DNA of 64,000 bases, from positions 1-64,000 of the forward strand of contig JBMORG010000011.1 in NCBI GenBank assembly GCA_049322355.1. The letters run 5' to 3'. Position numbers and translations under genes: made by a program. Each line of letters opens with the position of its first letter. The stretch's first letter is position 1. The notes under the pieces were generated by a model. The model saw only the letters and a list, made by a program, of their open reading frames with translations. It was not told where the DNA came from and made no database searches. This stretch comes from 0-14-0-80-60-11 sp049322355 (GTDB taxonomy: Bacteria; Desulfobacterota; Desulfobaccia; Desulfobaccales; 0-14-0-80-60-11). Shown here piece by piece: positions 32,093-40,560 of the stretch.

Positions 32093-33232
32093 TTATTTCT
32101 TGCCGCCGTCAATCACCTTGGGCCTATTTCCGTTCATCGCCTGGCCTATCAGGTCCCCCGCCAGGTCTGAGGCGCGGCGCAGGGCCTCGTCTCGCAGGTG
32201 GGCATAGCGTTGTGTCATGGCCGCGGTCTTGTGCGTCAAGAGTTTTTGCAGGGTATAGAGATCCACTTCCCCACTTGAGGCCAGCATAGAGGCATAAGTA
32301 TGCCTCAGACCATGCAAGGGCCGGAAATCCGGGGGGAGCCCCGCCGCCTTTCTGATCCGGTCAACTGGCCGTCTGATTTCGGTTCTTTGCTTTCCCCCAC
32401 GGCCAGGAAAAACGAAAGGAGAATCAGTTCTCGGATGGTTCTCTAAAATCTTCCGGGCCGATTGATTCATGGGGATAGTCTGATCTTTACCCCCTTTGGG
32501 GCCGATGATATGGATGAATCCCTTATCGAAGTCAAGGTGCTCCCATTGGAGCTTGAATAGCTCACCCCGCCTCATACCAGTCACCAGGGCCATCCGCATG
32601 AAATTAGCGGCCTGGATGTCGTAATCTCCATCAATGGCCGTCAAGAGGCTTGATAGCTGCTCCGGGCTCAAATCTTCGGTCTTGAGGTTGTTCACTCTAG
32701 GGAATTCAATTTTAAATCCCAGGCCAGGACACAGGCCTTTTTTCACGCCGAAATTAACAATCCTCTCAAGCAATTCCAGAACATTCTTGACAGTCTTGGC
32801 GCTCAAGGCCTTGGATAGGTTAATCCTCAGCCTGTGCACCATGATCTGTGATAGGTCTTTAGGTTCCTTGGCCCCAAAGGTGGCTTGTAGGAATTTCTGA
32901 TAACGGTAACGGTCTGTCCTGAATCCCTTGGTATCGGGCTTAGGCTCGATGTACTCCTGCCAAAGCCGGTCAATCGTCCAGGGGATTTTTCGGGCCTCTT
33001 CCCGGCGCTCTTGATTGCTGGCCGCCCCCTCAATTCGCTTTGTCCTGATCCCCGCAGCGCGGGCCGGGGTCATATCATCTTTGAATTGCCGCCCCGCCTT
33101 TTCTTCAATCTGTTTCCCGGCTTTGCGGTAGAAAATATAATAAATCCGTTCGGGCCGTCCATCAGCGGCCTTGCCCATGATGTAATACACGCCTGGATAA
33201 CTCGTTTTTACACGGGTAACTTTACTTGGCAT
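32093..33232 (-). CDS. Tyrosine recombinase (phage-type integrase)
   Basis: 379 aa. The catalytic residues are visible: Arg in VTGMRRGELFKLQWEHL, the HGLRHTYASMLASSG box (His-x-x-Arg), a late LLTHKTAAMTQRYAHL with the nucleophile Tyr. The N-terminal half has the SAM-like core-binding region and an arm-binding domain. GAGAGG precedes the ATG. It is the gene nearest attR (192 bp away). The tRNA-His target fits this integrase class. Confidence 0.95.
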   Translation of the reverse strand: MPSKVTRVKTSYPGVYYIMGKAADGRPERIYYIFYRKAGKQIEEKAGRQFKDDMTPARAAGIRTKRIEGAASNQERREEARKIPWTIDRLWQEYIEPKPDTKGFRTDRYRYQKFLQATFGAKEPKDLSQIMVHRLRINLSKALSAKTVKNVLELLERIVNFGVKKGLCPGLGFKIEFPRVNNLKTEDLSPEQLSSLLTAIDGDYDIQAANFMRMALVTGMRRGELFKLQWEHLDFDKGFIHIIGPKGGKDQTIPMNQSARKILENHPRTDSPFVFPGRGGKQRTEIRRPVDRIRKAAGLPPDFRPLHGLRHTYASMLASSGEVDLYTLQKLLTHKTAAMTQRYAHLRDEALRRASDLAGDLIGQAMNGNRPKVIDGGKK

Positions 33233-33248
33233 AGCAACCTCTCTTTCC

Positions 33249-33308
33249 TTAACCCGGTGTCCAAAGGCTTTAACCCGGTGTCCAAAGTTCCCAGCAGTAT
33301 TCCCAGCA
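33249..33308. repeat. Direct repeats near attR (candidate integrase arm sites)
   Basis: TTAACCCGGTGTCCAAAG occurs twice in tandem (about 33249-33287), followed by the TTCCCAGCA pair at 33288-33308 that matches 23883-23903. They precede the integrase start codon, so they may also regulate its transcription. Confidence 0.55.
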
Positions 33309-33423
33309 GATGAAATGATTTTAATGGTAATTTTTGGTAAGTCAAGGAAAAAGAGAAAACAGAAAAACCTTAATAATCAAGGGTTTTTAATAAGGCTTGG
33401 TAAATGATGGTAAACCAGGTTTT

Positions 33424-33475
33424 CCGGGTTGTGGCCCCGGCGGTCGCGGGTTCAAGTCCCGTCGTTCACCCCAGA
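33424..33475. repeat. Right attachment repeat (attR core)
   Basis: 52 bp identical to the 3' half of tRNA-His (23787-23838). The 5' half of the tRNA is missing here, so this is the displaced chromosomal 3' end. GGTAA repeats in the AT-rich stretch just to its left (33330-33415) may bind the integrase. Confidence 0.9.
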
Positions 33476-33483
33476 AGAAACCC

Positions 33484-33515
33484 AGGGGTTATGTTAATTT
33501 CATAACCCCTTTTTC
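33484..33515 (+). terminator. Probable original terminator of tRNA-His
   Basis: AGGGGTTATG (33484-33493) pairs with CATAACCCCT (33501-33510), a 10-bp perfect stem with a 7-nt loop and a following T-run. It lies just beyond attR. Confidence 0.85.
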
Positions 33516-33546
33516 TATATCATGCGCACAGTTAACCTGCAGCGGA

Positions 33547-35073
33547 TCACCTGGAAGATGAGCAGATCTTTTCAATAGCAGCCTTGATCTGGCAGGCCCT
33601 CCAGCCGAAGTCGGTCAGGCAGGCAACCCCTTCTTTAATATAGTCCGAATCATAAGGGTCCCGCAAAAGGTCGATCACCAGCTTTTTAGCGGAATCTTGC
33701 AGCGAATCCAGAAGTTTCTTGTTGGAGGGATACAGATGGGCGTCATAGCAAAAGAGGATGGTCAGGTCTGATTTTTGTGCCAGGTGTACAGCCTGTTGAA
33801 TTTCTTCGTCCGCCGGTTCGATGGAGACAATTTGAATAGCGGGATTAATGCCGAATTTTTGAAACTCATTCCGGATAAACTCCTGTTCACTTAAGATTTC
33901 CCTTTCAATCATGATCTTGGCATCTAACCGGGAAAATTGCGGAAAGATGACAGCAATACTGCTTTTTCTGTTCTTTAGGGGAATTAGTTTTCTCTCATCT
34001 TTGATAATATGGACAGATTCGCGGCAGATTCTTTCTGCCAGGCCAGTTCCTGCAGGTTCGGCGCTGGATTCTCCCCCCTCAAATCTGTTTGCCCTCTTTA
34101 ATGTCAATCTTTTGATTCGTTCGGCGCTCTCCTCCAACTCTTTCAGGGGCAGTTGCTTGCTTCTGTAAGCCTCCAGAAGTTTATAGAACACCTTTTGCTG
34201 GGACCTGGGGTTATGACAGACCAATAAAAGATCGTGTCCCGCCTGCGTCGCTAAAATCCCCGCTGCCTCGATGGGGCAAATTGCTTTAATGGCACCCATT
34301 TCCAGGTCGTCGCTGGTGATGACCCCTTTGAAATTGAGCTCGCGCCTGAGGTAATCATAAATAATCTTTCTGGAAAAGGTGGCAATCATGTTTGGATAAG
34401 GATCAAGTTTGGGATAGTAGGGGTGCGAAGACATCACCAGATCGACGCCGGCTTGAATAGCGTGCCCGAAAGGCTTCAGATGCACCTCTTCCATCTCTTG
34501 CCAGGTGGAGCCGATGACCGGCAGTCCCAAATGGGCATCTACGGGCGCATGGCCCTTGCCGGGAAAATGCTTGGCACAGGCCGAAAGCCCGCTCTGTTGC
34601 ATGGCGGCAATCCGGGCCGCGCCCATCTGGGCCACCAGGCGCCAATCCTTGCCGTAAGACCGTATACCAATATTCGGGCTGTAGGCCTCGGTCAACACAT
34701 CCAGCACCGGCGCCAGATTCACATCCAGCCCCAGCCGCCGCAGTTCCTTCGCCTCGATCTCTCCTTGTTGCCTGGCATAGTCGATGTTTCCGGCGGCGCC
34801 CACCGCCATATTGTCCGGGAACACGGTGACGCCGTCCCGGAACATGATGACCCGCCCGCCTTCATGGTCGGCCGCTACCAGGAGTTTTCGGCCCAAAGCC
34901 TCTTCCAGATCGGTAATCAGTTCTTTTATTTGCGGAACAGAATCAAAATTTCTGCGGTAAAGAATCAACCCGCCTGCATACAGTTCCTTGAAATGGCTGA
35001 CAATTTCCGGGGTAATCCCGGTTCCGGGAATGCCGATGACCAACCGTTGTCCCACTAATTCTTCTAATTTCAT
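33547..35073 (-). CDS. Glycoside hydrolase family 3 (beta-N-acetylhexosaminidase-like)
   Basis: 508 aa. The N-terminal TIM barrel has VAADHEGGRVIMF, the NagZ-like loop CAKHFPGKGHAPVDAHLGLPVI (Asp-x-His dyad kept) and the nucleophile segment GVITSDDLEMGAI. A C-terminal alpha/beta domain of about 170 residues follows, longer than in E. coli NagZ and more like the two-domain GH3 enzymes of Bacillus. Likely substrates are GlcNAc-containing muropeptides or chito-sugars. It is divergent from a solute symporter gene only 55 bp away, which suggests shared regulation and uptake of the product. Confidence 0.88.
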   Translation of the reverse strand: MKLEELVGQRLVIGIPGTGITPEIVSHFKELYAGGLILYRRNFDSVPQIKELITDLEEALGRKLLVAADHEGGRVIMFRDGVTVFPDNMAVGAAGNIDYARQQGEIEAKELRRLGLDVNLAPVLDVLTEAYSPNIGIRSYGKDWRLVAQMGAARIAAMQQSGLSACAKHFPGKGHAPVDAHLGLPVIGSTWQEMEEVHLKPFGHAIQAGVDLVMSSHPYYPKLDPYPNMIATFSRKIIYDYLRRELNFKGVITSDDLEMGAIKAICPIEAAGILATQAGHDLLLVCHNPRSQQKVFYKLLEAYRSKQLPLKELEESAERIKRLTLKRANRFEGGESSAEPAGTGLAERICRESVHIIKDERKLIPLKNRKSSIAVIFPQFSRLDAKIMIEREILSEQEFIRNEFQKFGINPAIQIVSIEPADEEIQQAVHLAQKSDLTILFCYDAHLYPSNKKLLDSLQDSAKKLVIDLLRDPYDSDYIKEGVACLTDFGWRACQIKAAIEKICSSSR

Positions 35074-35128
35074 GGTGAGTTCATTTTAACCATGCAAATA
35101 ATTTTTCGATACGATAGTTTGGTTCGTG

Positions 35129-36664
35129 ATGAAAATTCAAGGCTTTTTTCCCAGCGGCAGCAACTTGACCTGGCAAGATTATACTGTTGTTGCAGGGGCT
35201 CTCGTCCTGCTGGTTTTGGTCGGCATTTACTTTGGCAGAGAAGAAAAATCCACGAATGACTTTTTCCTGGGCGGGAGAAAAATCCCCTGGGGTGCGGCCT
35301 GTCTTTCCTTTGTGGCCACCGAAATCAGCGCTGTCACCTTGATCTCGGTTCCCGCCGTGGCTTATATGGAAAACTGGGAATATGCCCAGTTTTTTATCGG
35401 CTCTTTTCTGGCCCGGGTCGTCATCGCCTTCCTGTTTATCCCGGCTTTTTACCGATTTAACTGCACCTCTATCTATGAATTTTTAAGATATCGGTTCGGC
35501 CCCCAAACCCAGATCGCCGGCTCGGTCCTGTTTTTCATCACCCGCCTGTTGGCTTCCGGCGTCCGGCTAATGGTAGCCTGTTTGGCGGTGAGCGTCTTGA
35601 TCGGTTGGCCCATCATTCCCACCATTCTGCTGTTTTCGGTCATTTGCATTATCTATATTGCCTGGGGCGGGATCAAGGCGGTGGTCTGGACCAATGTGGT
35701 GCAAGCCCTGACATTCACCATTGCCGGGACGGTGGCCATCGGCTTCCTGCTTGCCCGCGTCGACGGCGGCGCCGTGGCCGTGTTGGAGATTGCCGGCAGC
35801 GCCGGCAAACTGAAAGTCTTCAACTGGGGACCGGCGCTGGGGGAATCAGGCCTGGGGGAATTCCTGAAAAACCTGGTCACGAACCCAAATCTATTTGTCC
35901 TGGCCACTTTGAACGGGTTTTTTGGGTCTATGGCGGCTTTTGGGACCGATCAGGAACTCATGCAGAGACTTCTGACGGTGGAAACCAGAAAAGAAAGCCA
36001 GAAAACCATGCTTCTAACCCCCATCGGCAGTCTGCTGGTAATGCTCATTTTCTTGTTTATAGGGGCCTGCCTGTACTCCTTTTATGCCCAGCATCCCGGA
36101 CTGCCTTTGCCGGCCAAACTGGATAAAATTTTTCCCCATTTTATCGAGCAGACCATGCCCCCCCTGATGCGAGGGCTGATGCTTGCCGCGATTGTGATGG
36201 CCAGCATTGATTCGCCTTTAGGTTCCCTGACTTCTTCCTTTGTCACGGACATTTATCGCCCGGTGATTTTCAAGTCTGGAACTGAGCGCCACTATCTGTT
36301 TATTTCCAGAGTTTGTGTGGTGATTTTCGGCATTATTCTGGCAGGCATCGCTTATTTTTTCAGCCGCTTTGAAAAATTCCTCTGGCTAGCCTTTAAAATT
36401 GGCGGGGTCACCTATGGCTCTTTGCTGGGTGTTTTTCTCCTGGGTCTGCTGACCACTAGGCGCTGCAACCTGGTCAACGTCGTGGCCATGGCCGCTTCCG
36501 CCTTGGGAATGCTGGTTCTCTTAATTCTTTCCGAGAAGCAAATAATCCCGCTGGCATGGACGTGGCTTCTGTTGATCGGCACGTTTTTGACTTTTGCGAC
36601 GGGGTGGATATTTGGAAGAAAAGCAGAGAAAGCGGGCGAAATATCTGGCAAAACTGGTCTGTAA
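35129..36664 (+). CDS. Sodium/solute symporter (SSS family)
   Basis: About 13 hydrophobic segments over 511 aa. The N-terminus (NDFFLGGRKIPWGAACLSFVATEISAVTLISVPAVAY) is typical of SSS family sodium symporters for sugars, sialic acid or vitamins. I start it at ATG 35129; GTG 35126 directly precedes it. The divergent GH3 neighbour suggests an amino-sugar or muropeptide-derived substrate, but this is inference from context. Confidence 0.9.
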   Translation: MKIQGFFPSGSNLTWQDYTVVAGALVLLVLVGIYFGREEKSTNDFFLGGRKIPWGAACLSFVATEISAVTLISVPAVAYMENWEYAQFFIGSFLARVVIAFLFIPAFYRFNCTSIYEFLRYRFGPQTQIAGSVLFFITRLLASGVRLMVACLAVSVLIGWPIIPTILLFSVICIIYIAWGGIKAVVWTNVVQALTFTIAGTVAIGFLLARVDGGAVAVLEIAGSAGKLKVFNWGPALGESGLGEFLKNLVTNPNLFVLATLNGFFGSMAAFGTDQELMQRLLTVETRKESQKTMLLTPIGSLLVMLIFLFIGACLYSFYAQHPGLPLPAKLDKIFPHFIEQTMPPLMRGLMLAAIVMASIDSPLGSLTSSFVTDIYRPVIFKSGTERHYLFISRVCVVIFGIILAGIAYFFSRFEKFLWLAFKIGGVTYGSLLGVFLLGLLTTRRCNLVNVVAMAASALGMLVLLILSEKQIIPLAWTWLLLIGTFLTFATGWIFGRKAEKAGEISGKTGL

Positions 36665-36693
36665 GGGCGGACCTATGAATCCGCTTTGTTTGA

Positions 36694-36715
36694 GGGCGCA
36701 CAGGCAGGTGCGCCC
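36694..36715. repeat. REP-like palindrome
   Basis: GGGCGCA (36694-36700) is inverted as TGCGCCC (36709-36715). It lies between the convergent ends of the symporter and lipoprotein genes and has no T-run. Confidence 0.55.
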
Positions 36716-36743
36716 CTACCAAACTGAAAATGGGATTACTAAA

Positions 36744-37184
36744 TTATTCCGGGGTACCCGTTTCTCCTATTCCCCACCAACCGGGGCCCCAGCCATACCA
36801 GTCCCAGTCGTTCATCTGGGCAACGGCGTATCGCTCGGCCATCACCTGTGAATCCGCCGCCATTTTCTGGAATTTCACATAGTTCTGCTGGTTCCCGGCA
36901 TACAGGCAACCGCAGCCTTTGGCATCGGCATAGACATAGTAGGTCCTGGGACCCTTGCTGATCAAGAAGATCTGCTTCTGGGGCATACTATTCAGCTTGG
37001 CTTTTTGGGCCGGAGTCGCGGGGAACACCTGCCTGAAGCCCGCGGCAGTAAGCAATTGTTCCGCAGTTTGCGGTGGCGGTACCCAGGGAGTCATGGAAGT
37101 GCTGCTACTGGCGCACCCCATCAGGGCGAGGCCCAGAATGACTGCATAGCATAACGCCAGCCAGGACCTGAGGATTTTGCCCAT
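36744..37184 (-). CDS. Small lipoprotein of unknown function
   Basis: 146 aa. The signal peptide ends in the lipobox LMGC (Cys24), so it is lipid-anchored. The mature part contains PAQKAKLNSMPQKQIFLI, a CGC pair in DAKGCGCLYAG, and an aromatic tail (DWDWYGWGPGWWG). AAAGGAG precedes the ATG. I do not recognise a functional family. Confidence 0.8.
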   Translation of the reverse strand: MGKILRSWLALCYAVILGLALMGCASSSTSMTPWVPPPQTAEQLLTAAGFRQVFPATPAQKAKLNSMPQKQIFLISKGPRTYYVYADAKGCGCLYAGNQQNYVKFQKMAADSQVMAERYAVAQMNDWDWYGWGPGWWGIGETGTPE

Positions 37185-37209
37185 ACCTTTCTCCTTTGGT
37201 TGCTAATTT

Positions 37210-37252
37210 ATCAATCGGCTCATCCGCCTGCTACGCCGATAAGCCGATTGAT
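37210..37252. repeat. 11-bp perfect inverted repeat
   Basis: ATCAATCGGCT (37210-37220) is inverted as AGCCGATTGAT (37242-37252), 26 bp upstream of the lipoprotein start. It could be an operator or the terminator of the upstream methyltransferase gene. Confidence 0.6.
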
Positions 37253-37385
37253 GATACAGGAATATTGCTTAGCATTATTGGACCACAAGATATTTATTTT
37301 TCTAAAGAAGTCAAGCTCATACAATTTTCTTATAATTTAATTATGTTGCCGGATGAACCAGGATAAATTTTCTTTGGTGGCAAAT

Positions 37386-38828
37386 TTAACGGTGTCTAGT
37401 GAGGTGGGTGACGCATTCGATATGTGAGGTCTGTGGGAAGAGATCAAAGGGTTGGACGCTCAGGACTTCGTATTTTTCCTGAAGGAGGGCCAGGTCCCGG
37501 GCCAGGGTGGAGGGATTGCAGGAGACATAGATGAGGCTCCGGGGCAGAAGTTTAAGGAGCGCCTGCACCACCTGGGGATGCATGCCCGCCCGGAGAGGGT
37601 CGGTGACCACCACCTCTGGGGGAGATTTTTCGCAAGACCCGATTTCCCGGAGGCGCTCTTTCAAATCCCCCACCAGGAATTGGCAATTTTCCACGCCGTT
37701 GAGCCGGCTATTGATGTAGGCATCCTGGACCGCGGCTTCCACCAGTTCAAAGCCCACCACCCGGCGGACGTGGGGGGCTAGAAACAGGGCGATGCTGCCG
37801 GCGCCGCAGTAGAGATCCCACACGGTTTCCTGCCCGGTGAACTTTCCCAGCCGTTTGATGGTCTCATAGAGGCTTGCTGTGGCCGCAGTGTTGGTCTGGA
37901 GGAAAGCCTGGGCCGAGACGCGCAGGCGCAGATCGCCGATCTGTTCTTCGATATATCCCGGCCCATAAAGGGTGCGACTGGTTTCGCCTACGGCCACCTG
38001 GGCTCTTTTCCCGCTGCGGGAGTGCACCAGAGTAGTGATGCCGGGAAAGCGGGATATCAGGTGGGCGGCCAGGGCCTCCACCGCGGCCGGGTCGCCCGTT
38101 TGGCTGGTGATAAGGTGCACCAAAGTCTGGCCGGTGCCTTTGCCTTCCCGCACCACCAGAAAGCGCCAGAAGCCCCGGTGATTTCGAGTATTATAGGCGG
38201 CCAGGCCACTTTTAGCGCACCAGCCGCGCACCTCCTTAACAATGGCGGTGGATTGGGACGACTGGAGAAAACACTGTTCCAGGTTGAAGATTTGATGGAA
38301 AGAAGCCCCCACGTGCAGACCCAGGGCGCAGGCGCCAGGGCCGGAAGTTTTTCCTGCAACCAATTTTTCAGCAGGCAGCCAGGCCCGGGGAGCAAAGGTG
38401 AACTCCATTTTGTTGCGGTAATAAAGCTGTTGGGGTGAGGCCACCGGCGGCAGAATATCATCGGCGTTTAGGCCAGGCAGCTGGCGGAGGCATTCCTGCA
38501 CGTGGACATGTTTCCAGCGCAACTGCTCCGCATAGTTTAGATCCTGCCATTGGCAGCCGCCGCAAATGCCAAAATGGGGGCAGAAGGGCGGCTCATAAAC
38601 CGGGGACTGCTCCAGGACCTGGACTACCTCTGCTTCGGCGAATTGTGTTTTTTTCCGGGTTATTCGCACCCGTACCCGTTGGCCGGGGACAGCATGGTCA
38701 ACGAATACTACGTAACCGTCCACCCGCCCCAGAGCTTTGCCGCCAAAGGCCAGCTTGTCGATGGTTAAATCAACCTTCGCGCCTCTGGACAACGCGGAAA
38801 AAGGGGACAGGGAGTGCATCTTGGGCAT
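37386..38828 (-). CDS. RlmD/TrmA-type RNA (uracil-C5) methyltransferase
   Basis: 480 aa. A TRAM domain spans about residues 15-72 (VDLTIDKLAFGGKALGRVDGYVVFVDHAVPG). Iron-sulfur cysteines Cys83/89/92 sit in FCPHFGICGGCQWQ. The SAM domain has VWDLYCGAGSIALFLA, and the catalytic Cys is in IYVSCNPSTLARDLALL. These enzymes methylate uridines in 23S rRNA or tRNA; the exact site cannot be assigned. It is monocistronic. Confidence 0.92.
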   Translation of the reverse strand: MPKMHSLSPFSALSRGAKVDLTIDKLAFGGKALGRVDGYVVFVDHAVPGQRVRVRITRKKTQFAEAEVVQVLEQSPVYEPPFCPHFGICGGCQWQDLNYAEQLRWKHVHVQECLRQLPGLNADDILPPVASPQQLYYRNKMEFTFAPRAWLPAEKLVAGKTSGPGACALGLHVGASFHQIFNLEQCFLQSSQSTAIVKEVRGWCAKSGLAAYNTRNHRGFWRFLVVREGKGTGQTLVHLITSQTGDPAAVEALAAHLISRFPGITTLVHSRSGKRAQVAVGETSRTLYGPGYIEEQIGDLRLRVSAQAFLQTNTAATASLYETIKRLGKFTGQETVWDLYCGAGSIALFLAPHVRRVVGFELVEAAVQDAYINSRLNGVENCQFLVGDLKERLREIGSCEKSPPEVVVTDPLRAGMHPQVVQALLKLLPRSLIYVSCNPSTLARDLALLQEKYEVLSVQPFDLFPQTSHIECVTHLTRHR

Positions 38829-38872
38829 GTCGAGAAGAACGTTCAGCTATGAGCAGTCAGCGCTTTGTTTTT

Positions 38873-38907
38873 GCTGATAGCTGATAGCTGATGGCTGACT
38901 GCTGAAG
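38873..38907. repeat. Degenerate 7-bp tandem array (5 units)
   Basis: Units GCTGATA, GCTGATA, GCTGATG, GCTGACT, GCTGAAG. The array lies 7 nt beyond the stop codon of the outer-membrane factor gene. A related AGCTATGAGCAGTCAGCG lies just to its left. Confidence 0.8.
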
Positions 38908-38914
38908 GCTAGAT

Positions 38915-40477
38915 TTAATCCGTGCTCGCCTTGGTATCGGACAAACGCTTCAGTTGACCGAGGTATGCCGATCCCTCGGGACCCGTGGCTAAAGAGGCTT
39001 TTTCCCAGCCTCCGCCCAATGCCTTATAGAGAGCCACCAGGTTGGTATCCACCGTACGCGTGCTCTGTGCCAGGGCATCTTCCGTGGTGTACAGGGAACG
39101 CTGGGCATTAAGGACATTCAAAAAATCTGTCTTGCCCGCGACGTAAAGCTTCATGGCCACCTCAACGGCCTTACGGTTCTTGACCACCGCTTCGGAGAGG
39201 GAGTTGCGGCGTTCTTGTTCCTTGGCATAGGCCACCAGCGCGGTTTCCACATCTTTCAAGGCGGTCAGCACGGTTTTTTGATACGTGAGCAGGGCTTGTT
39301 CCGCGAGGGCATCCTGAACTTCGATGTTATACCTGATGCGGCCCCCCGCAAAAATCGGCCAGGTAACAGTGGGACCGAGGGACCAGAACTTGCTGTTGCT
39401 CAAATTGCCCAACTTGGTCAGGTCATTGCTGGAAAAGCCGAAGCTGCCAGTCAGTGAGAATTTAGGAAACAGGTCCGCGGTGGCCACCCCGATGCGGGCC
39501 GTAGCGGCATGGATCTGGGCTTCGGCCCGGCGGATATCCGGCCGGCGCCGGAGCAGCTCGGAAGGCAGTCCCACCGGCACTTCCAGGGGAGTGGGAGGAA
39601 TGGGGGCTTGTTTAGCCAAATCTCTCTCCAGGGCCGCAGGCTCCCGACCCAGCAACACCCCCAGATTGTAAATGGTCGCCCGGGCCGTGGACTCCAGGAC
39701 CGGAATCTGGGATTGGGTGGTGGCCACCTGAGCGTCGGCATTGGCCACGTCCAGGGCCCCCACAAAGCCGGCTTCAAACCGCTTCCGGGTAATTTCGGCG
39801 GTGTGGCGTTGGGCCTCCAGGTTTTGGCGGGCGATGGCCAGTTGCTGCTGCGTCCCCCGCAGGCTGATGTAGTTGGTGCCCACTTCCCCTACCAGGGTCA
39901 CCAGGACGTCCCGGCGGTCCTCCACCGCGGCCCTGAGATCGGCGCCTGCAGCCTCGATGTTACGGCGGGTGCCTCCGAAAATATCCAACTCCCAGCTCGC
40001 ATCCAGACCCACCTGAAATAATTCCCGGAGTCCCCCGACCGTTGCCAGAGCGGCGCCGCCTCCAGTAACAGTCTCGCTGGAGCCCTGGCTCCGCTCATAA
40101 AGCACCGAAGAATTGAGTTGAGGCCACAGCGGCGCGCCCGCCACCCCCAAGGAGGCCCGGGCCTGCCGGATACGCGCCTCCGCCAGGCGCACATCCAGAT
40201 TGGCGCGAATTGCCATTTCCACCAGGGATGCAAGAGATGGGTCTTTAAAGGCCTGCCACCATTCTACCAAAGTCACCGGTTGATTTGTGGCTTTGCTGGG
40301 TTGGGCAGGAATGATGACATTTTGGCCGTCCCAAGAGCTTGGCACTTTGGTCTCCGGCGGGCGATAATCAGGTCCCACGGCGCAGCCGTTTAATAAAAGC
40401 AGGTAAAGAGCTATCCCAATGACATAGCCTGGAAATCCTGAGCTACCGGAGTCTCTATTTTGTTCCTGATTCTTCAT
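38915..40477 (-). CDS. Outer-membrane efflux protein (NodT/TolC family)
   Basis: 520 aa outer-membrane channel. An N-terminal membrane/lipoprotein signal ends near LLLNGCAVGPDYRPPETKVPSSW, the NodT-type start with a lipidated Cys. Two OEP repeats follow (ANLDVRLAEARIRQARASLG and RRPDIRRAEAQIHAATARIGVA). It is the third gene after macA and macB on the same strand, so it should form the tripartite exit duct. Confidence 0.93.
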   Translation of the reverse strand: MKNQEQNRDSGSSGFPGYVIGIALYLLLLNGCAVGPDYRPPETKVPSSWDGQNVIIPAQPSKATNQPVTLVEWWQAFKDPSLASLVEMAIRANLDVRLAEARIRQARASLGVAGAPLWPQLNSSVLYERSQGSSETVTGGGAALATVGGLRELFQVGLDASWELDIFGGTRRNIEAAGADLRAAVEDRRDVLVTLVGEVGTNYISLRGTQQQLAIARQNLEAQRHTAEITRKRFEAGFVGALDVANADAQVATTQSQIPVLESTARATIYNLGVLLGREPAALERDLAKQAPIPPTPLEVPVGLPSELLRRRPDIRRAEAQIHAATARIGVATADLFPKFSLTGSFGFSSNDLTKLGNLSNSKFWSLGPTVTWPIFAGGRIRYNIEVQDALAEQALLTYQKTVLTALKDVETALVAYAKEQERRNSLSEAVVKNRKAVEVAMKLYVAGKTDFLNVLNAQRSLYTTEDALAQSTRTVDTNLVALYKALGGGWEKASLATGPEGSAYLGQLKRLSDTKASTD

Positions 40478-40560
40478 TCAGTGCTTGGTGGCTAGCCTTT
40501 CCAGGCTGCGAACGGTTCAGATTATTGGAGCCCAGGCCCGTCTAATAATACCGAGTACAG

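Larger units (their letters stand above)
23787..33475. mobile_element. 9.6-kb integrated phage-satellite-like element in tRNA-His
   Basis: Bounded by identical 52-bp repeats (23787-23838 and 33424-33475). All genes lie on the minus strand: integrase at the right end, then an AT-rich cargo gene, AlpA-like regulator, primase-helicase, SF2 helicase, two small proteins, P27-type small terminase, two phage-type hypotheticals, HK97-type capsid, and small proteins at the left. It encodes no large terminase, portal, prohead protease, tail or lysis proteins. Own integration and replication genes plus a minimal packaging set are the hallmarks of a phage satellite, related in logic to PICI and cfPICI elements. 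A decayed prophage is the alternative, but the intact frames and consistent ribosome binding sites argue against decay. Confidence 0.85.
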
